A stretch of DNA of 64,000 nt. It comes from Silurus meridionalis. Its lineage: Eukaryota > Chordata > Actinopteri > Siluriformes > Siluridae. This document shows, in pieces, positions 44,426 through 56,961 of the stretch. Positions within the stretch are counted from its first letter, which is position 1, and every line of letters begins with the position of its first letter. A model generated the notes under the pieces. It ran no database searches, was not told where the DNA came from, and saw nothing but the letters and a program-made list of their open reading frames with translations. Made by a program: the position numbers and the translations under genes. The stretch spans positions 14,426,811 to 14,490,810 of the forward strand of contig NC_060904.1 of the NCBI RefSeq assembly GCF_014805685.1, in the 5' to 3' direction.

Positions 44426-46649
44426 GAGAGTGAGAACTAACATGAGTACTGGAGTATAAGATTATAATTAATGTTCTTTCTACAGTCTTATACAGTCTTC
44501 ATGGTTATAAAACGAGGAGCTACTGAGCTCAACATTTGTGATCATCACAGACATTAAACATTAAACATTAAAACCAGCTGTCCAGTTTACGCAGGTCTAA
44601 ACAGTGGTGTGAGGGCAATCAAGGCCTTCTCTCCTGGTCTAAACTCTATCAGTTACTGACTTATGACTTTTACATATTTATTGTCAAAGAATATGTATTT
44701 AATTATTCCAGTCTATTCTCCTTATTGCATAGTGTTTCTTTAAGTGCAAGTTATGGGTAAGGTTTCTTTTTTAATCAGTGTCGCCAAGGCCAAAGGTATA
44801 CATGCCGAAAGCCCTTCAGGATCACCCCCTTGCGTAAACTCCCAAGATTGCAATCTGCCCACTCTTAGGCCCTCTAGAAGGTGTCCAATCACATCAACAT
44901 TTTCAAGCCCTTTGATTGGACGGTCAGAGAGCTAGAACTAGTCAGAGCTCGCAATCCGCATCTGTAGCAAACTGCACAAGCTCAAGTATATTTGTGTGGA
45001 TTTACTAGCTAACTAACATTTACAAGACTGACCTTTCAGCTGGACATTATGGGAAAAGGGTCATTCAAAACAGTTCAAAACATTTGTTAAACTTTTTCCT
45101 GAAACATTTATACTTATTATCCATATGCTTGGCCATTTTTCCTTCATTCAACATATCAACTATGAAAGCTGACATAAGTCCAGTATGTCCCATCTCTTGA
45201 CAGGTGCTAGTGTAATGGAATACTCAAGTAATTTTATTATTATGGCTGAATGGTGTCCATTACAATATGCCTACATATCTACCAGAAATATTGAATCTCT
45301 AAGGCCCTGTTCAATCCTGGTATTAACAGCTATCTCAAGTAATCAACAAAACATGTCGTAATCATGTCGTAACAAATCCTATGTCGTAGACTGTTTTAAT
45401 TTTGTAAATCTTGAATGAACATGATATAAGATATGAAAAGAAGCTAGAAATTTTCTCCATTGTCATAACATTACCTCAATCCATTATCCTGGTCATGAAC
45501 AGCGTACAGTGATAGCCAAATGTTTTTGCATTTTTTCACGACAAATGTTATGTTCTCATATGCCCCCCAGAACCATCTTTGAATTATCCGATCACTAAAC
45601 ATGTTGAAGTCAATTGGGATTCCATTCAAATCTGTATTTAGCACTGACTACTTACAGTAGTGCCTGGTGTGAACCGGGCCTAAGGCACTTTTTTTTTATC
45701 ATTAGTGCTGTAAGAATTTAGCAGTTGTGTGCTGCACTGATCTTGGTAATGGAGGACATAAGGGATAACAATTGCATTATCTTTCCTGTTTTTGTAATAT
45801 CAATTAAACATAAAATTGGTTAGAATATGCATCATTATTTGCGCTCTTCACCAATGCAAATTTCTTCACATATCACAAAAACTCCAGTCCCACGTTTTTA
45901 TTCTAGTTGTTCTTAGAATCCTTTTTTTTATCCCTTTTTTTCTCAAGTAAATAATCTGTCTGCACTGGGCACTTACAGATTTAAAAGTGTTGGGTTTTTA
46001 AAAGAGTCACTTTTCTGAATGGGTTTCTTTACCACATAATACACTTTTGCTGATAAAGATTTTAAAAAAGGTTTAATAATCATAGTTTAGCATGTTTTAC
46101 AAAATCTTTAGGTTGTCTACTATATACTAGTACATTTTGGATACATCCAGAAATTTAAGGCACAAGCCTGCCATCTTGTGTCCATGTCTAAGAATTACCT
46201 TTTTATTGCAGTGTTTTGTCAGTCTTTTATCTGATACTGTATACTTCTGAAATATACACATCTTTACATTTTAATATGCACATGGAAAATATGCTGCTTT
46301 ATGACCTACAGACGTAATATCCCTCTAATAATAGTATATTATGTATAATTGTTTAATATATTTTTCTTTGGTTGATCATTGTGTCAAGCATCAATCATTT
46401 CTCCTGTGCTTTCATTTCCAACCTCATAAGCAATTTATTCACATTGATAATAAAAGACAATTTCATTTCTCTTTTTCTCTGGAAATGTCATATTCTATGC
46501 TGCATTTTATACTCCACCTATATAAACTAGAAATACATTGGATTAATGCTTCAGCTATTTACCTCAAGTCTCTAACCTGTTTTTATATTCATTGTAAAAT
46601 CAATATACACTGGCAATATCCTCATGACTGACTTTTTGCATGGAGTATT

Positions 46650-47730
46650 GAAGAAAGGAAAGACTCCCTGAGTAAATGAAGGCTGAAAGTAAACGGGTGT
46701 GTGTCAGTAACAGGGTCAGAGAATTCCAGCTCCTCTGTCCCAGTCCAGTCAAACCCTAAACCTCTGTAGACTCTCTTTAGTATAAAGTTGAAAGGTCTCA
46801 GTGTTCAAAACTGTGCCAGGTGTTCACCATGAGAAGCCTTGATACTCCAGGTTTCACGATCCAAGTCAGTTTTTCCGGTCCTTAGCATATGTGCGGTTCT
46901 CACGCCAACCTCCCAATCAGAAATATCAGAGACATCCCAGCTAAGGATGTCTGAGGTAAATGCTTCAGATCCTACGACACAGTAAGACTGGTCAAATCTT
47001 TCTGGATTATTTGGGAGCTGTTGTGTTCCATGAGCACGCTGGACACTGGTGAGGTCATGGGAGAGGGTCAGTTCGGGATGGGCTGTGTTTGGATCCAAAA
47101 TCACAGATGCTGCAGAGGAGAAAGCGACAAAACGAAGATCCAAGAACACATGCTAAAATCAGCGTTTTACATAGCTCTTATAAAAAAAAAAAAAAAACTC
47201 TAATTTGGTTTTTCGAACCTGCATCTTCTCCCATACTCTGAACATCAGGTTTCCCAGGTGTTTTGCCTCATCTATCAATGCTCCTGAAATCATCTGTGGT
47301 TCTTGCAAGGAGAACAGAGCTCTGCTATGAGTAAAGAATTCAGCATTAAGTGGTCAGTGGCTTTACTGGTTCTATAGAGAAGAGTTCACATGCTGGAAAT
47401 GTAGTTGATAGGACAAAAAAAATCCCTAAAAACAGTAGTTTTACCATTTTGCGACTGCTCTTAAGCTCTGCGAAATAAAAAAAAGACATAGTGCATGTAG
47501 TCTTTTATGATTTTTGAGCCACGTGAATGTTTTGTTTATATGCAATAGACTAGGTAAAACGCTAAAACAGTGATTGTGAAAGTTCTTTGGACAAATGAGT
47601 CCAAATGTGAGATAGTACTGATCTAAACAGACTTTGCAGACATTGCGACCACAACCCAGGAGAATGGGATCCTTTAAGATGTTGTAGCACCTGGCACAGG
47701 ATAATTCCTGAGCAGAGAAAAGAAGCTGAA
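46650..47730 (-). pseudogene. Decayed TRIM (RING/B30.2) gene
   Basis: Pieces of a TRIM gene remain in order. A RING-like fragment at about 47580-47715 reads ELSCARCYNILKDPILLGCG and RNVCKVCLDQYY; a zinc-binding histidine is replaced by arginine and the second cysteine pair is lost. A linker exon at 47219-47321 reads [20 protein letters not shown]. The PRY-SPRY exon from 47109 reads [20 protein letters not shown] and ends in a stop after HLAQF; sequence beyond it needs frame changes (LDWD, FSDPVTDTHP). B-box and coiled-coil exons were not found. The linker exon is nearly the same as that of the gene at 62402-63542, so it probably arose from that type. Confidence 0.8.
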
Positions 47731-48786
47731 AATCTTTTTTTTTTTTAGCATGTTCTTGATGCAGGTCCAAACACACTGCTGTTCTGATGATACAGTATTC
47801 TGGATATCAAGTCAATGCTGTGTGACCCAGGGCAGCTGACTCATGTCGGTCGTAAAGTGAGCAGCCCATCTGCTAATGTGATCTATCAAACATTCAGAGT
47901 TTATTTTCAGGTCAGTGAGGGCTCATCAGTCGGAATGGATCAGCAGCAAGACATCACAAAGCACACAGTAGCTCTATATGAAGTAAAGCATGTTTAATGG
48001 GAATCAAATCACGATTTACCATTTTGATACAGTGGTTTTATAGGTTTATAACCTCATTCTGATATATATATTTGCACCCTAAACCTTTATTAGTGGTTCA
48101 GTCTAATGCTAACCAAGCTAGACTGCCAAATTGTGCCATGACCATATAAAATGTACAATGACACAGCAATTGCAACATGAACAAATGTACAGTTTGGAAG
48201 GCAATGGAGTATTTTTTAATTGAAATTGGGATGCGTATTTTGCCACTGGCCCTGAACATTTGGTGTGCCTCCTAATAAAATTGGCATTAAAACCTTTTCA
48301 ACTCAGTTACTGAACTCACACCATGTGTCCATATGCACATTACATCACTCCTGCACAGTTACTTGCAGTTAATTATTGTGGCAAATGAAATGTCTTCCCC
48401 TTGAAAGCACTGAGGTCTGCATACTTAGTAAATGACACCCTTGCTCAGCAAAACAGCATTTAAAACAAATTAAAATTGAAAATGATCTTTCTGTACATAA
48501 AAATACTTAAAAACACATTGCTTATCTATTGTTTGTTTATTCAAGGATTATTGTTTATTTATATCTATAGTTATTATTTGAGAATCAATATGTCTTTAAA
48601 GATGGCAGTCTTCAAATTATCTTTGGGTCATGTGATGAAAGTTGCCAGACTGAGGAATCAATGATGCATCAACCACAGTTTTGGTAGCGCCTTCTGTCTG
48701 AATCAAAGCCAACAGAGATATTTACTGAGGAGTATGAGAGATATTTGAAGTGTTCACATTGGTCAAATTTAAATTCAGTAATCAAA

Positions 48787-49015
48787 AATGTTACATTTAG
48801 GTTCTCTATTGAGTCTGGTTCTTCTTAAGGTTTCTTCCTCATGTCATCTAAGGGAGTTTGTCCTTGCCACAGTCACCACCGGCTTTGCTCATTAGGAATA
48901 AACATACACTTATAAAGAACAATCTTATTGATTCTTTTGTACCTGATTATCTGTGTAAAGCTGCTTTGAGACAATGTCCATTGTTAAAAGTGCTATACAA
49001 ATAAAAATTAATTTA
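48787..49015 (-). repeat. Dispersed fish repeat, inverted copy
   Basis: An inverted match to 44180-44425: CATCTAAGGGAGTTTGTCCT, AAGCTGCTTTGAGACAATGT and GTGCTATACAAATAAAAATT. It separates the TRIM pseudogene from the first intact TRIM gene. The preceding 47730-48786 shows nothing recognisable. Confidence 0.7.
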
Positions 49016-49054
49016 ATTGCAAATATGTGTGAGAAAGAATGGAGGAAAGAGGTA

Positions 49055-49470
49055 TAATAACCTCCACTATTCTTAGATGTTCCATTTGAAATGTGCTTGT
49101 GCAGATATATGCTAATTCAGCTACAATTGTGTTAGGAAAGTCAGGTACTGACACACCTCCTAAATCCAGGTAAGGAGGCCTGGGGTACAGTCAGTGTTCC
49201 AATTCACCCCAAAGGTGTTCAAAAGGGTTAAGGTCAGAACTCTATACCACGCCACTCAAGATCCTCCACTCCAACCCATTTAAAGTATATCTTTATTGAG
49301 CTGGCTTTATGCACAGAGACATTGTCATGCTGGAAAAAATTTGGGTCTCCTAATTCAAGTCAAATTGAAAGTCAAATTTAATGCACTCCAATGAACTCTG
49401 TGGTAACAGTTTGGGAAGGGACCACATATGGCTGGACATTCAGGTGTCTCAATACTTTTGTTCCAAAAAT
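49055..49470 (-). mobile_element. Non-autonomous DNA-transposon-like repeat, copy 3
   Basis: It shares CTCCAACCCATTTAAAGTAT, GACATTGTCATGCTGG, TTTGGGTCTCCTAATTCAAG and the end GGTGTCTCAATACTTTTGTT with the copy at 21605-22035. It ends about 10 bases from the stop codon of the TRIM gene at 49483, so it may lie in that gene's 3' UTR. Confidence 0.7.
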
Positions 49471-49482
49471 GTATTAAGAACA

Positions 49483-52400
49483 CTAAGGCAGCTTTCTCAG
49501 CACCACAAAAGGCTGGAGAGGCCTGATCTTCAGTGGAGAGAAACTGCACATGCTGTGGAAGATTGGAAAGACCTTCTCTGTGAAGTGGTGCGAAAACATG
49601 TGGATAACGGCATCGCTGGAAGGATCTAGGAACCACACCTCCCCTAAATCCATGTCCAGACGGATTCTGATGGTCTCAAGTTTGGCAGCCAAGGACAGAG
49701 GAGTATATACTTCTAAAGGGGACCGAGCACACAGCTTTTGGTCATCATACCCAATACCCCAAGCTCCGGTGGGAAAAACATTGCATTCTTTTCTCTGTCC
49801 AGACTCCGTGGTTACTCCAATCATCCAGAAGGTGCTGTTTCCCACCTCAACGTCCCAGCAGTGCAGCCCCGAAGAGAAGCCCTCGGAGCCCAGCACACAC
49901 AAACTCTTAAACCTCTCGGGAGTGTCCATTACTGGTGGTCTGTTTTTCATATCAGCCTGGTCTTCATGGTCATCATCAATGTCTCTCACACTGGTCAGAT
50001 CCGGGGACAGGATGAGCTGCGAGTGAGCTGTGTTTGGGTCCAAGACAACAGGAGCTGAAGAAAAAAAACAGATCATAATTAGTGTACATATAAAAGAAGT
50101 AAAATCTGACATAAGAGCCAATGTTTCATTTCTAGATGCTGAATGTGCACATTTTCATGAATAAAATGTTTGGAAAGAAATCTCACTGTATTTGATGAAG
50201 CTCTGCATTTTGTTCCAGACTTGAAACTGCAAATTGCCCAGGTACTTTGCAACACTGATCACTTCGAATGAAGAAATATTTACATCTAAATCGTTGTACT
50301 GAGCTCTAAAAATTAAAAATAGGAGTTAGGGCTTCCATAATCCAGATACCAGATAGCATCTTAATTTTATGACGTGAAAAAAAGTATTTAAAAAATTGAA
50401 TGCTTGTATCTGCTGTGACAGAAGCATGATTATAAAAGTACTTAAATCAGGAGGGAAGAAAAATGTGACTTACTTTGCCAGATTTTTCTCAAAATTCTAC
50501 AGTAAATAAACAGAAAAAAAAAATAGATTAAAGGTGCACACAAGATGCTTTTTAATCCAAATCCCACTTGTTCCTACAGAACACTATGACCAATCCCACT
50601 TATTGAAGCAGAAAGTTTTGACCCATTGAACATTTTCCTGTTCAAATCTTTGACCAATCCCACTTATTCCTGCAGCAAGTTCTGACCAATCCCCTATACT
50701 TCAGCAGAAGGTTTTGACCAATCTCACATAATCCTGCAGCAGGTTTGACCAATACCACTGATTCCTGCAGAACATTTTGACCAATACCACTTAATTATTG
50801 ATATCTCACTCATTCAATGTTCCCATGATTTTTGTGAGAAAAATAAAGAGGGATGAGTCAGAAAATCCAAGAGAAGAAATGCATTCTGACCTTCAGAAAT
50901 CTGATGTCTTCAGAATGTAATTGCACTTTTAATGCTTCAATAGATTTGGACAGAGACAATATCTCTTGTTGAATTTTTTCTAATTTGGTTTTTAGAGTCT
51001 CAGTTTTGTGCTTCACTTCTACATCCAGTTTAGTCATCATGGCTGCTTTTTCCTCTTGCAAAAAATGCGCAAGCTTCGTAAACTCCTCGTTAATCTGCGT
51101 CTTCATGTACTGAGCCTGTTGCTGATATGAATAACACAAGTATCAGTCAGTCAGACATGCACCCAATATATGTAAAAAAAAAAAAAAAAAAAAGGTACTC
51201 GTACAATTCTGTATAATTTTTTATTACTGTGTATTCTAGATTTCCACCAATGCTCTAAAAATCAAATACTGTCTGAATTGATCTGTCAACCAATATTAGA
51301 AAGATTCTAGTATAAAACCAGGGATACTGTAATTTAATATAATCACGTTATAGGATATTATTAGCTTTAAATGGCTATAGTCTAACTCATCTATTCTAGC
51401 TGTTCTCACCTGGATGTGATTTACATTCAGATGAAAGTTAACCTTGGCCCCCTGAAGGCTCTTCTTTTTCAGTGTCAGTGTATTCACTGCACTTTTAAGA
51501 ATTTCCTGAAATCAGAAATGCACAAATTCATTCCATAGCAGGTGAATTCATTTTATTGATGCATCAAATAAACACCAAAAATATTTCTGAAATCAATTTT
51601 CCTGAAACCATGAAGAATTGTATACCTTTGCTTTTACTCACTTAAAATCATTAACCATTGCATGGGAAAAAGAAATAGTTGGAACAGTTAAAAAAAATAA
51701 TAAAATAAAAAAATAATAATAATAAAAAAACAGTTAAAAACTAAAGGTATTTTACTAAAAATAATATTAGAAACTTAAATAAAACAATAAGCCCCCTTTT
51801 CATGTACATACTGTGTGTCAAAATCCTTGGGGATAAAATTAATGATTAATGAGTAAGAGCGAGATGGTTAAGGAGTGAGAGTGAGATGGTTAAGGAGTGA
51901 GAGTGAGATGGTTAAGGAGTGAGAGTAAGATGGTTAAGGAGTGAGAGTAAGATGGTTAAGGAAGTGAGATGGTTAAGGCTTGAGATGGTTAAGGTGTGAG
52001 ATGGTTAGGGAGTGAGAGTGAGACGGTTAGTGAGTGAGATGGTTAGGGAGTGAGATGGTTAGGGAATGAGATAGTTAGGGAATGAGAGTGAGATGTTTAG
52101 GAGTGAGATGGTTATGGAGTGAGATGGTTAGAGAGTGAGAGTGAGATGGTTAAGGAGTGACAGAAGGATGGCTAGTTAGTGATAGTGACATGGTTAAGTT
52201 GTAAGAATGAACTGTAGAACATGTTATACAGTAGGTATACTGCTCGGCGCTATGATGTTTCGTGTATCTGTCCTACACTGACTTGCATTGTCTTTTGTGT
52301 TGCACTGCTTGCACATGATGCACTTTGTGTAGCCAGGACAACTTACTTTAGTCCTCTCTCTCTGTGTGTTACATAGCTCTCTGTTGTGTGATGTAGCTCT

Positions 52401-53642
52401 TTGTTGTGTGATGTAGCTCTATGTTGTTTTATGTAGCTCTATAGTTCTGGAGAAACGTTCTCTCATTTATCAGCTATATATGTTTGAAATGACAATAAAT
52501 GTTTCTTGACTTGACTTGATATTGGATAAGCAGCAAGAGAGAGATGGTTAAATTGTAAGAGTGAGGTGTTTAAGGAGTGTTTAAGGTGAGTGAGAATGAG
52601 ATGGGTGGTGAGTGACAATGAGATGGTTGGTAAATGAGAATGAGATGGTTATGAGTGAGAATGAGATGGTTATGAGTGAGAATGAGATGGTTAGTAAATG
52701 AGAATGAGATGGTTATGAGTGAAAATGAGATGGTTATGACTGAGAATGAGATGGTTAGTGAGTGAGATGTTTAGTGAGTGAGCTTGAGATTACTAGCTAT
52801 ATATGTTTGAAATGACAATAAATGCTTCTTGACTTGACTTGATATTGGATAAGCAGCAAGAGAGAGATGGTTAAATTGTAAGAGTGAGGTGTTTAAGGAG
52901 TGACATGGTTAGTAAATGAGAATGAGATGGTTGGTGGGTGAGAATAAGATGGTTATGACTGAGAATGAGATGGTTATGAGTGAGAATGAGATGGTTGGTA
53001 AGTGAGAATGAGATGGTTGGTGAGATGGTTGGTGAGTGAGAATGAGATGGTTGGTAAATAAGAATGAGATGGTTAGTGAGTGAGAATGAGATGGTTGGTG
53101 AGTGAGATGCTTAAAGAGTGACAGTGAGATGGTTAAGTATAAGGAGTGACAGTGAGATGGTTAGTGAGTGAGGTGTTTAGTGAATGAGCTTGAGATAGTT
53201 AATGAAATATAATGAGATGTTTGGTGAGTGACAATGAGATGGTTTAGGAGCTCACTTTTTGTTCAGAAGCTGCTTCGTCGACAGGGATAAACCGGTGCTG
53301 CAGGTGTTTGCTAGAATCTCTACATATTAAGCACGCAGCGTGTCCGTCATTCACACAGAAGAGCTTCAGCTTCTCCGCGTGGATGTCGCAGAGTGTCTCG
53401 GGATCTCCTCGGACCTCCAGGAAGGTCTGACACAGGTTTTTCAGAGCCAGGTTGGCAATAGGGCCTATCGTGGATCGCTTCCTACAAAGAGGACACTCTC
53501 TGTAGCCTTTGGTGTCCCAGTAGCGGTGAACGCAGCTTCTGCACGCGCTGTGACCGCACGACAGGAGCACGGGCTCCTTAAACACATCACAGCATACAGG
53601 ACACGTGAAGTCTTCCTCAGAGAAAACACGTTTATTCGCCAT
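49483..53642 (-). CDS. TRIM-family E3 ubiquitin ligase (RING, B-box, coiled coil, PRY-SPRY), copy 1
   Basis: Six exons on the minus strand: 53256-53642, 51410-51505, 50891-51121, 50474-50496, 50187-50305, 49483-50054. Together they encode 475 residues with all phases agreeing and no internal stop. The RING has C14, C17, C29, H31, C34, C37, C50 and C53; the B-box has C85, H88, C96, C104, C107, H113 and H116. The coiled coil covers roughly residues 130-245, and PRY-SPRY runs from 286 to the end ([44 protein letters not shown]). The usual LDWDRG of SPRY domains is LDMDLG here. The family attaches ubiquitin and is often antiviral or immune in fish; the target is unknown. It resembles TRIM35/A33/NF7-like fish TRIMs, but I give no symbol. 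Minisatellites fill parts of introns 1 and 3. Confidence 0.93.
50545..50800 (+). repeat. Minisatellite with GACCAATCCCACTTATTCCT units
   Basis: About seven degenerate units of roughly 30-40 bases each contain a TTTGACCAAT-type word, mostly followed by CCACTTATTCCTGCAG-like sequence. It lies in intron 3 of the TRIM gene at 49483-53642. Confidence 0.8.
51845..53244 (+). repeat. GAGTGAGATGGTTA minisatellite in TRIM intron 1
   Basis: Two blocks (51845-52205 and 52546-53244) consist of degenerate units such as GAGTGAGATGGTTAAGGA and GAGAATGAGATGGTTGGT. Between them is a LINE/SINE-like 3' end (52210-52510) closing with TTGACTTGACTTGAT. About 100 bases from 52472 are repeated at 52794-52900, so part of the insert was duplicated with the array. 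The array stops about 10 bases from the exon 1 donor (53254-53255). Confidence 0.9.
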
Positions 53643-53837
53643 AGTGAGAGCCTCATGAGCTACACACCTCCTGACCAGCTTTAACCAGAAAACCTCAACA
53701 AAATATTTCTTATTCCAGTTTCTTGTTCATGCGCTGCGCCTCGTCGTTTACCATCTATTACCATTACTTTCTGTTGGAAACAGGGTTGCCAGAAAACGAT
53801 TCCCTTACTCAGTTCCGGGTTTAGTCATATTAATTCC

Positions 53838-54263
53838 GGTGCTACACCAGATTCTGTGACTATCGTATGTTATGACCATAGAGGGTGCTGTTGCTAAAAT
53901 GCATCTTAAAATAGATCGTATAGAGAAGTTCGCTACGCAAACAGCGTAAATGCAAACCTCGGCGTCCACTGTTCATGAAATGTTGCGAGAACGCGCCTAG
54001 CATAAATCAGTCTTTTATGAACAGTTAATTGCGCATGCAACTGTTTCTTTGCAGCACGACGGCTCTGTTCTGCACGCGCGTTCAAGGTAACGTGCACGTA
54101 GGCGCGTTTTCGCAACAACATTTAATGAACAGTGGACGCCGATGTTTGCATTTACGATGTTTGCGTAGCGAACTTCTCTAGACCATCTATTTTAAGCTGC
54201 ATTTTAGCAACAGCGCCCTCTATGGTCACAACATACGATGGTCACAGAATCTGGTGTAACACC
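53838..54263. mobile_element. Foldback MITE with about 160-bp inverted arms
   Basis: The left arm (53838-54000, GGTGCTACACCAGATTCTGT) and right arm (54098-54263, ending AGAATCTGGTGTAACACC) are near-perfect reverse complements, with about 100 bases of loop. There is no ORF of interest and no clear target-site duplication. It sits about 200 to 620 bases upstream of the ATG of the TRIM gene at 53642. Both arms carry a CCATAGAGGGYGCTG word. Confidence 0.85.
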
Positions 54264-55084
54264 TGTTTTACCTCAATGGCACATCAAAGAACTGTTTCTG
54301 AGAAGTGTTAAAAAAAAAAACGAGAAAAATATTAGTGCAGAAATGTACTACTTCTATTGAAAATTATAATAATATAACAGCAGCAGTAATGGGTCATTTT
54401 GTGAACGAAGCTAATCATACATCCTGCCAAGCTTCAAATGTTAACCTCAAATTTGTATTTTGTTTTTATTTTTTCTGTATTTTTGTAAATTTTAAAATGT
54501 GTTTAATTTCCCCACGTCCATCGTTTGCACCATATAGCCCTGACTACAATCCATATCATATTACAATTTTATTTTGCAATTGCATAATTGCAACTATTTG
54601 CAATTAATTGCAACTAATTGCAATTGTACAATCTGCAATTGTACAATTTTCTGAATCGTTTAACAGAAATAGACATAAAAAGTGGCATAAAGGAAATAAT
54701 ACATATATAAGCTACATATCTAGTTACTCCTCATCATAGCTTATTTAACTTTACCATGCACTGGGAGCTGTGAATGAATTCTTTCTATGAAACATTTCTT
54801 TTCTTTATTCTGCTTCATTGTTAAACGTTATTTGAACACACCTGGAAACAAGCTTATTCTCAGAAGTGTGGATCAAAACAAACATCATACATATTATACA
54901 GCCTGCATATAAAACTTTTGTATATGTGCAAAATGTGCGTAAAAAATATATGTAAAAAAAAAAAAACAGCATATAGCAGTGCATTTGTTTTTGTGCAAAG
55001 CACTGGTTTCAATATTATTGGCATCCCACAGTTAATATTTGGCGAATTAGTCCCTAGAGAGATTCGCATTGTTCTTGTCGATTT

Positions 55085-55400
55085 CTTCTCTGCAACATCT
55101 GAAACATTCGACCATTTCTGTCCACACGGGCTGCCCAGGTGCTTGTTCAGTCTCTTGTCATTTTGCGACTGGATTACTGCAACTCTCTGCTGGCAGGTCC
55201 ACCTCTAAACACTATTCGATCCAAAACACAGCTGCGTGACTTGTGTTCAACCTGCCCACCACCCCACTGCATCGCTCCCTTCACTAGCTTTAAGTAGCTG
55301 CACATATCAAATTCAAAACACTGATGCTTGCCTACAAGGCCAAAAATGGACCAGCACCCTCCTACCTCATCTCATTTTGCACTGTACCACGCTGGTACCA
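55085..55400 (+). mobile_element. LINE reverse-transcriptase fragment
   Basis: The + strand reads DYCNSLLAGPP, then about 70 codons later ISNSKH-LMLAYKAKNGPAP with a frame break, the C-terminal pattern of L2/CR1-like fish LINEs. It is related to the element at 10195-11285 and is heavily broken. Confidence 0.65.
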
Positions 55401-55535
55401 CCTTCTATCGGAGTAAGAGGTAAGCATACTTCAATACTTATACTGCTCCTCTCTGTTCTGGCACTGAAGTGGTGAAATGAACTTCTTATAGATGTCTAAA
55501 CAGCTAAGTCCCTGGCTATACCTATCCCTGGATTA

Positions 55536-55740
55536 CTGATCGGAAGGTCGGGGTTTCAAGCCCCGGTATCGCCAAGCTGCCACTCTTGGGCCCTTGAGCA
55601 AGGCCTATAACCCTTCTGTGCCTCAGGGGTGCCGTATCATGGCTAACCCTGCGCTCTGACCCCAGCTTCCGAGCAAGCTGGGATATGCGAAGAACAAATT
55701 TCACTGCGCTGTAATGTATATGTGACAAATAAAGTCTAAT
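55536..55740 (+). mobile_element. tRNA-derived SINE
   Basis: A B-box-like GGTCGGGGTTTCAAGCCCC is followed by GCCAAGCTGCCACTCTTGGG, CCCTTGAGCAAGGCCTATAA and the end TGTGACAAATAAAGTCTAAT. The A-box half is missing or diverged. It is a repeat, not a working tRNA gene. Confidence 0.75.
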
Positions 55741-56649
55741 TTATTCTAAATTCTATCTTCAAGTCATCTCTTCAATCTTCAATCTATCTTCCTGAAACAC
55801 TTAAACTAACACATTCCAAGTTTGCTTTGTTAAAAAAAAAAAAACAGATTACAACAGAAAAACAAACTCTCACAGAGCTCATTTATTTTAAATTGTAATC
55901 TGGCATACCAGTGTAGATTTATTTATTGGCAGAAACCAAAGCACTTTTGTACGTCGCTCTAGACAAGGGCATCTGCTAAATACCACAAATGTTATGTACA
56001 TTTAAATATCATCCATTGTCTCTCATCTCTTATATGTGGCTTCAACTACTCAACTAGACTAAACTTATATGTAAAGCAAAAATAATAAAACCAAAGTGCA
56101 TTAGTGCAGTTCTCAAAGACAGTCCAGTTGTAAACATCATAACTAGATCAAACAGGCCTTATTAAAGGGCCGTGTCCCTGATCCCATGTTTTGATAGTGG
56201 TCATGGCACCAACAAAAAACAGTCATGCCTTATAAACAAATTTGATGGCTTTATTATAACCATAGACATTATAATGTTGCTCACACTGTGAGATGCCAGA
56301 AAGTGACAGAGACGTTTTTAACAAATGTCATTTGACACCCCTACTTCTGTCAGGTTGGAAAAACCCTTGGCATAATATTTTGCACTAGGCACAAACACAA
56401 ATAGAAAATGAATACAGGAAAAGCAGGGTGAATAACTGAAAGCGGTCACCTGAGCAAGGTTATGACTAACAACGCAAACTTTATAAAGTGAAACTGTTAG
56501 AGCACAAGATGTAGAAGAGGAACATTTTAAAGTGCATCAGTATTATGTCTAAATTGTGAGCAAACAATCGACACACAATTTTATATTATACAGATCAATC
56601 ATGTTGCAACCGTAGCTGTGAAAGTTTAAGAAGCAAAACTTTTACAGCA

Positions 56650-56815
56650 GGTACCCTTACCCAGGATGACAATTATCGCATTTTATGCAAATAATAGTTA
56701 AGAGTTGAGAGCCTTGGTCAAGGGCCCAGGAGTAGCAGCTTGGTGGTGTTAGGATTTGAACGTACAACCTTTCAATTTGAAGTCTGACGTCTTAACCACT
56801 GAGCTACCACATATA
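56650..56815 (-). mobile_element. tRNA-derived SINE, inverted
   Basis: On the minus strand it starts GTGGTAGCTCAGTGGTTAAG (A box), then GGTTGTACGTTCAAATCC (B box) and CTTGGACC..CTCAACTCTT with the typical tail. The ends of the SINE family are better kept here than in the other copies. It lies 150 bases downstream of the TRIM stop at 56962. Confidence 0.75.
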
Positions 56816-56961
56816 TATGTTAGTATTCCAACATCACACAAATGGTCAGAATATAGCCTAAAGTAATTCACATTTTTCATGCTGCTACAACACAATAAAT
56901 ACATTACAACTTTATATTACTCTACTATAGTCACAAATGTTAGTAACTGACACTTATTGCA

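Noticed and set aside
47441..47776. Functional RING protein
   Set aside because: Zinc ligands are missing and the rest of the gene is broken.
51845..53244. CRISPR-like array
   Set aside because: Units are adjacent and degenerate without uniform spacers, in a vertebrate intron; it is a minisatellite.
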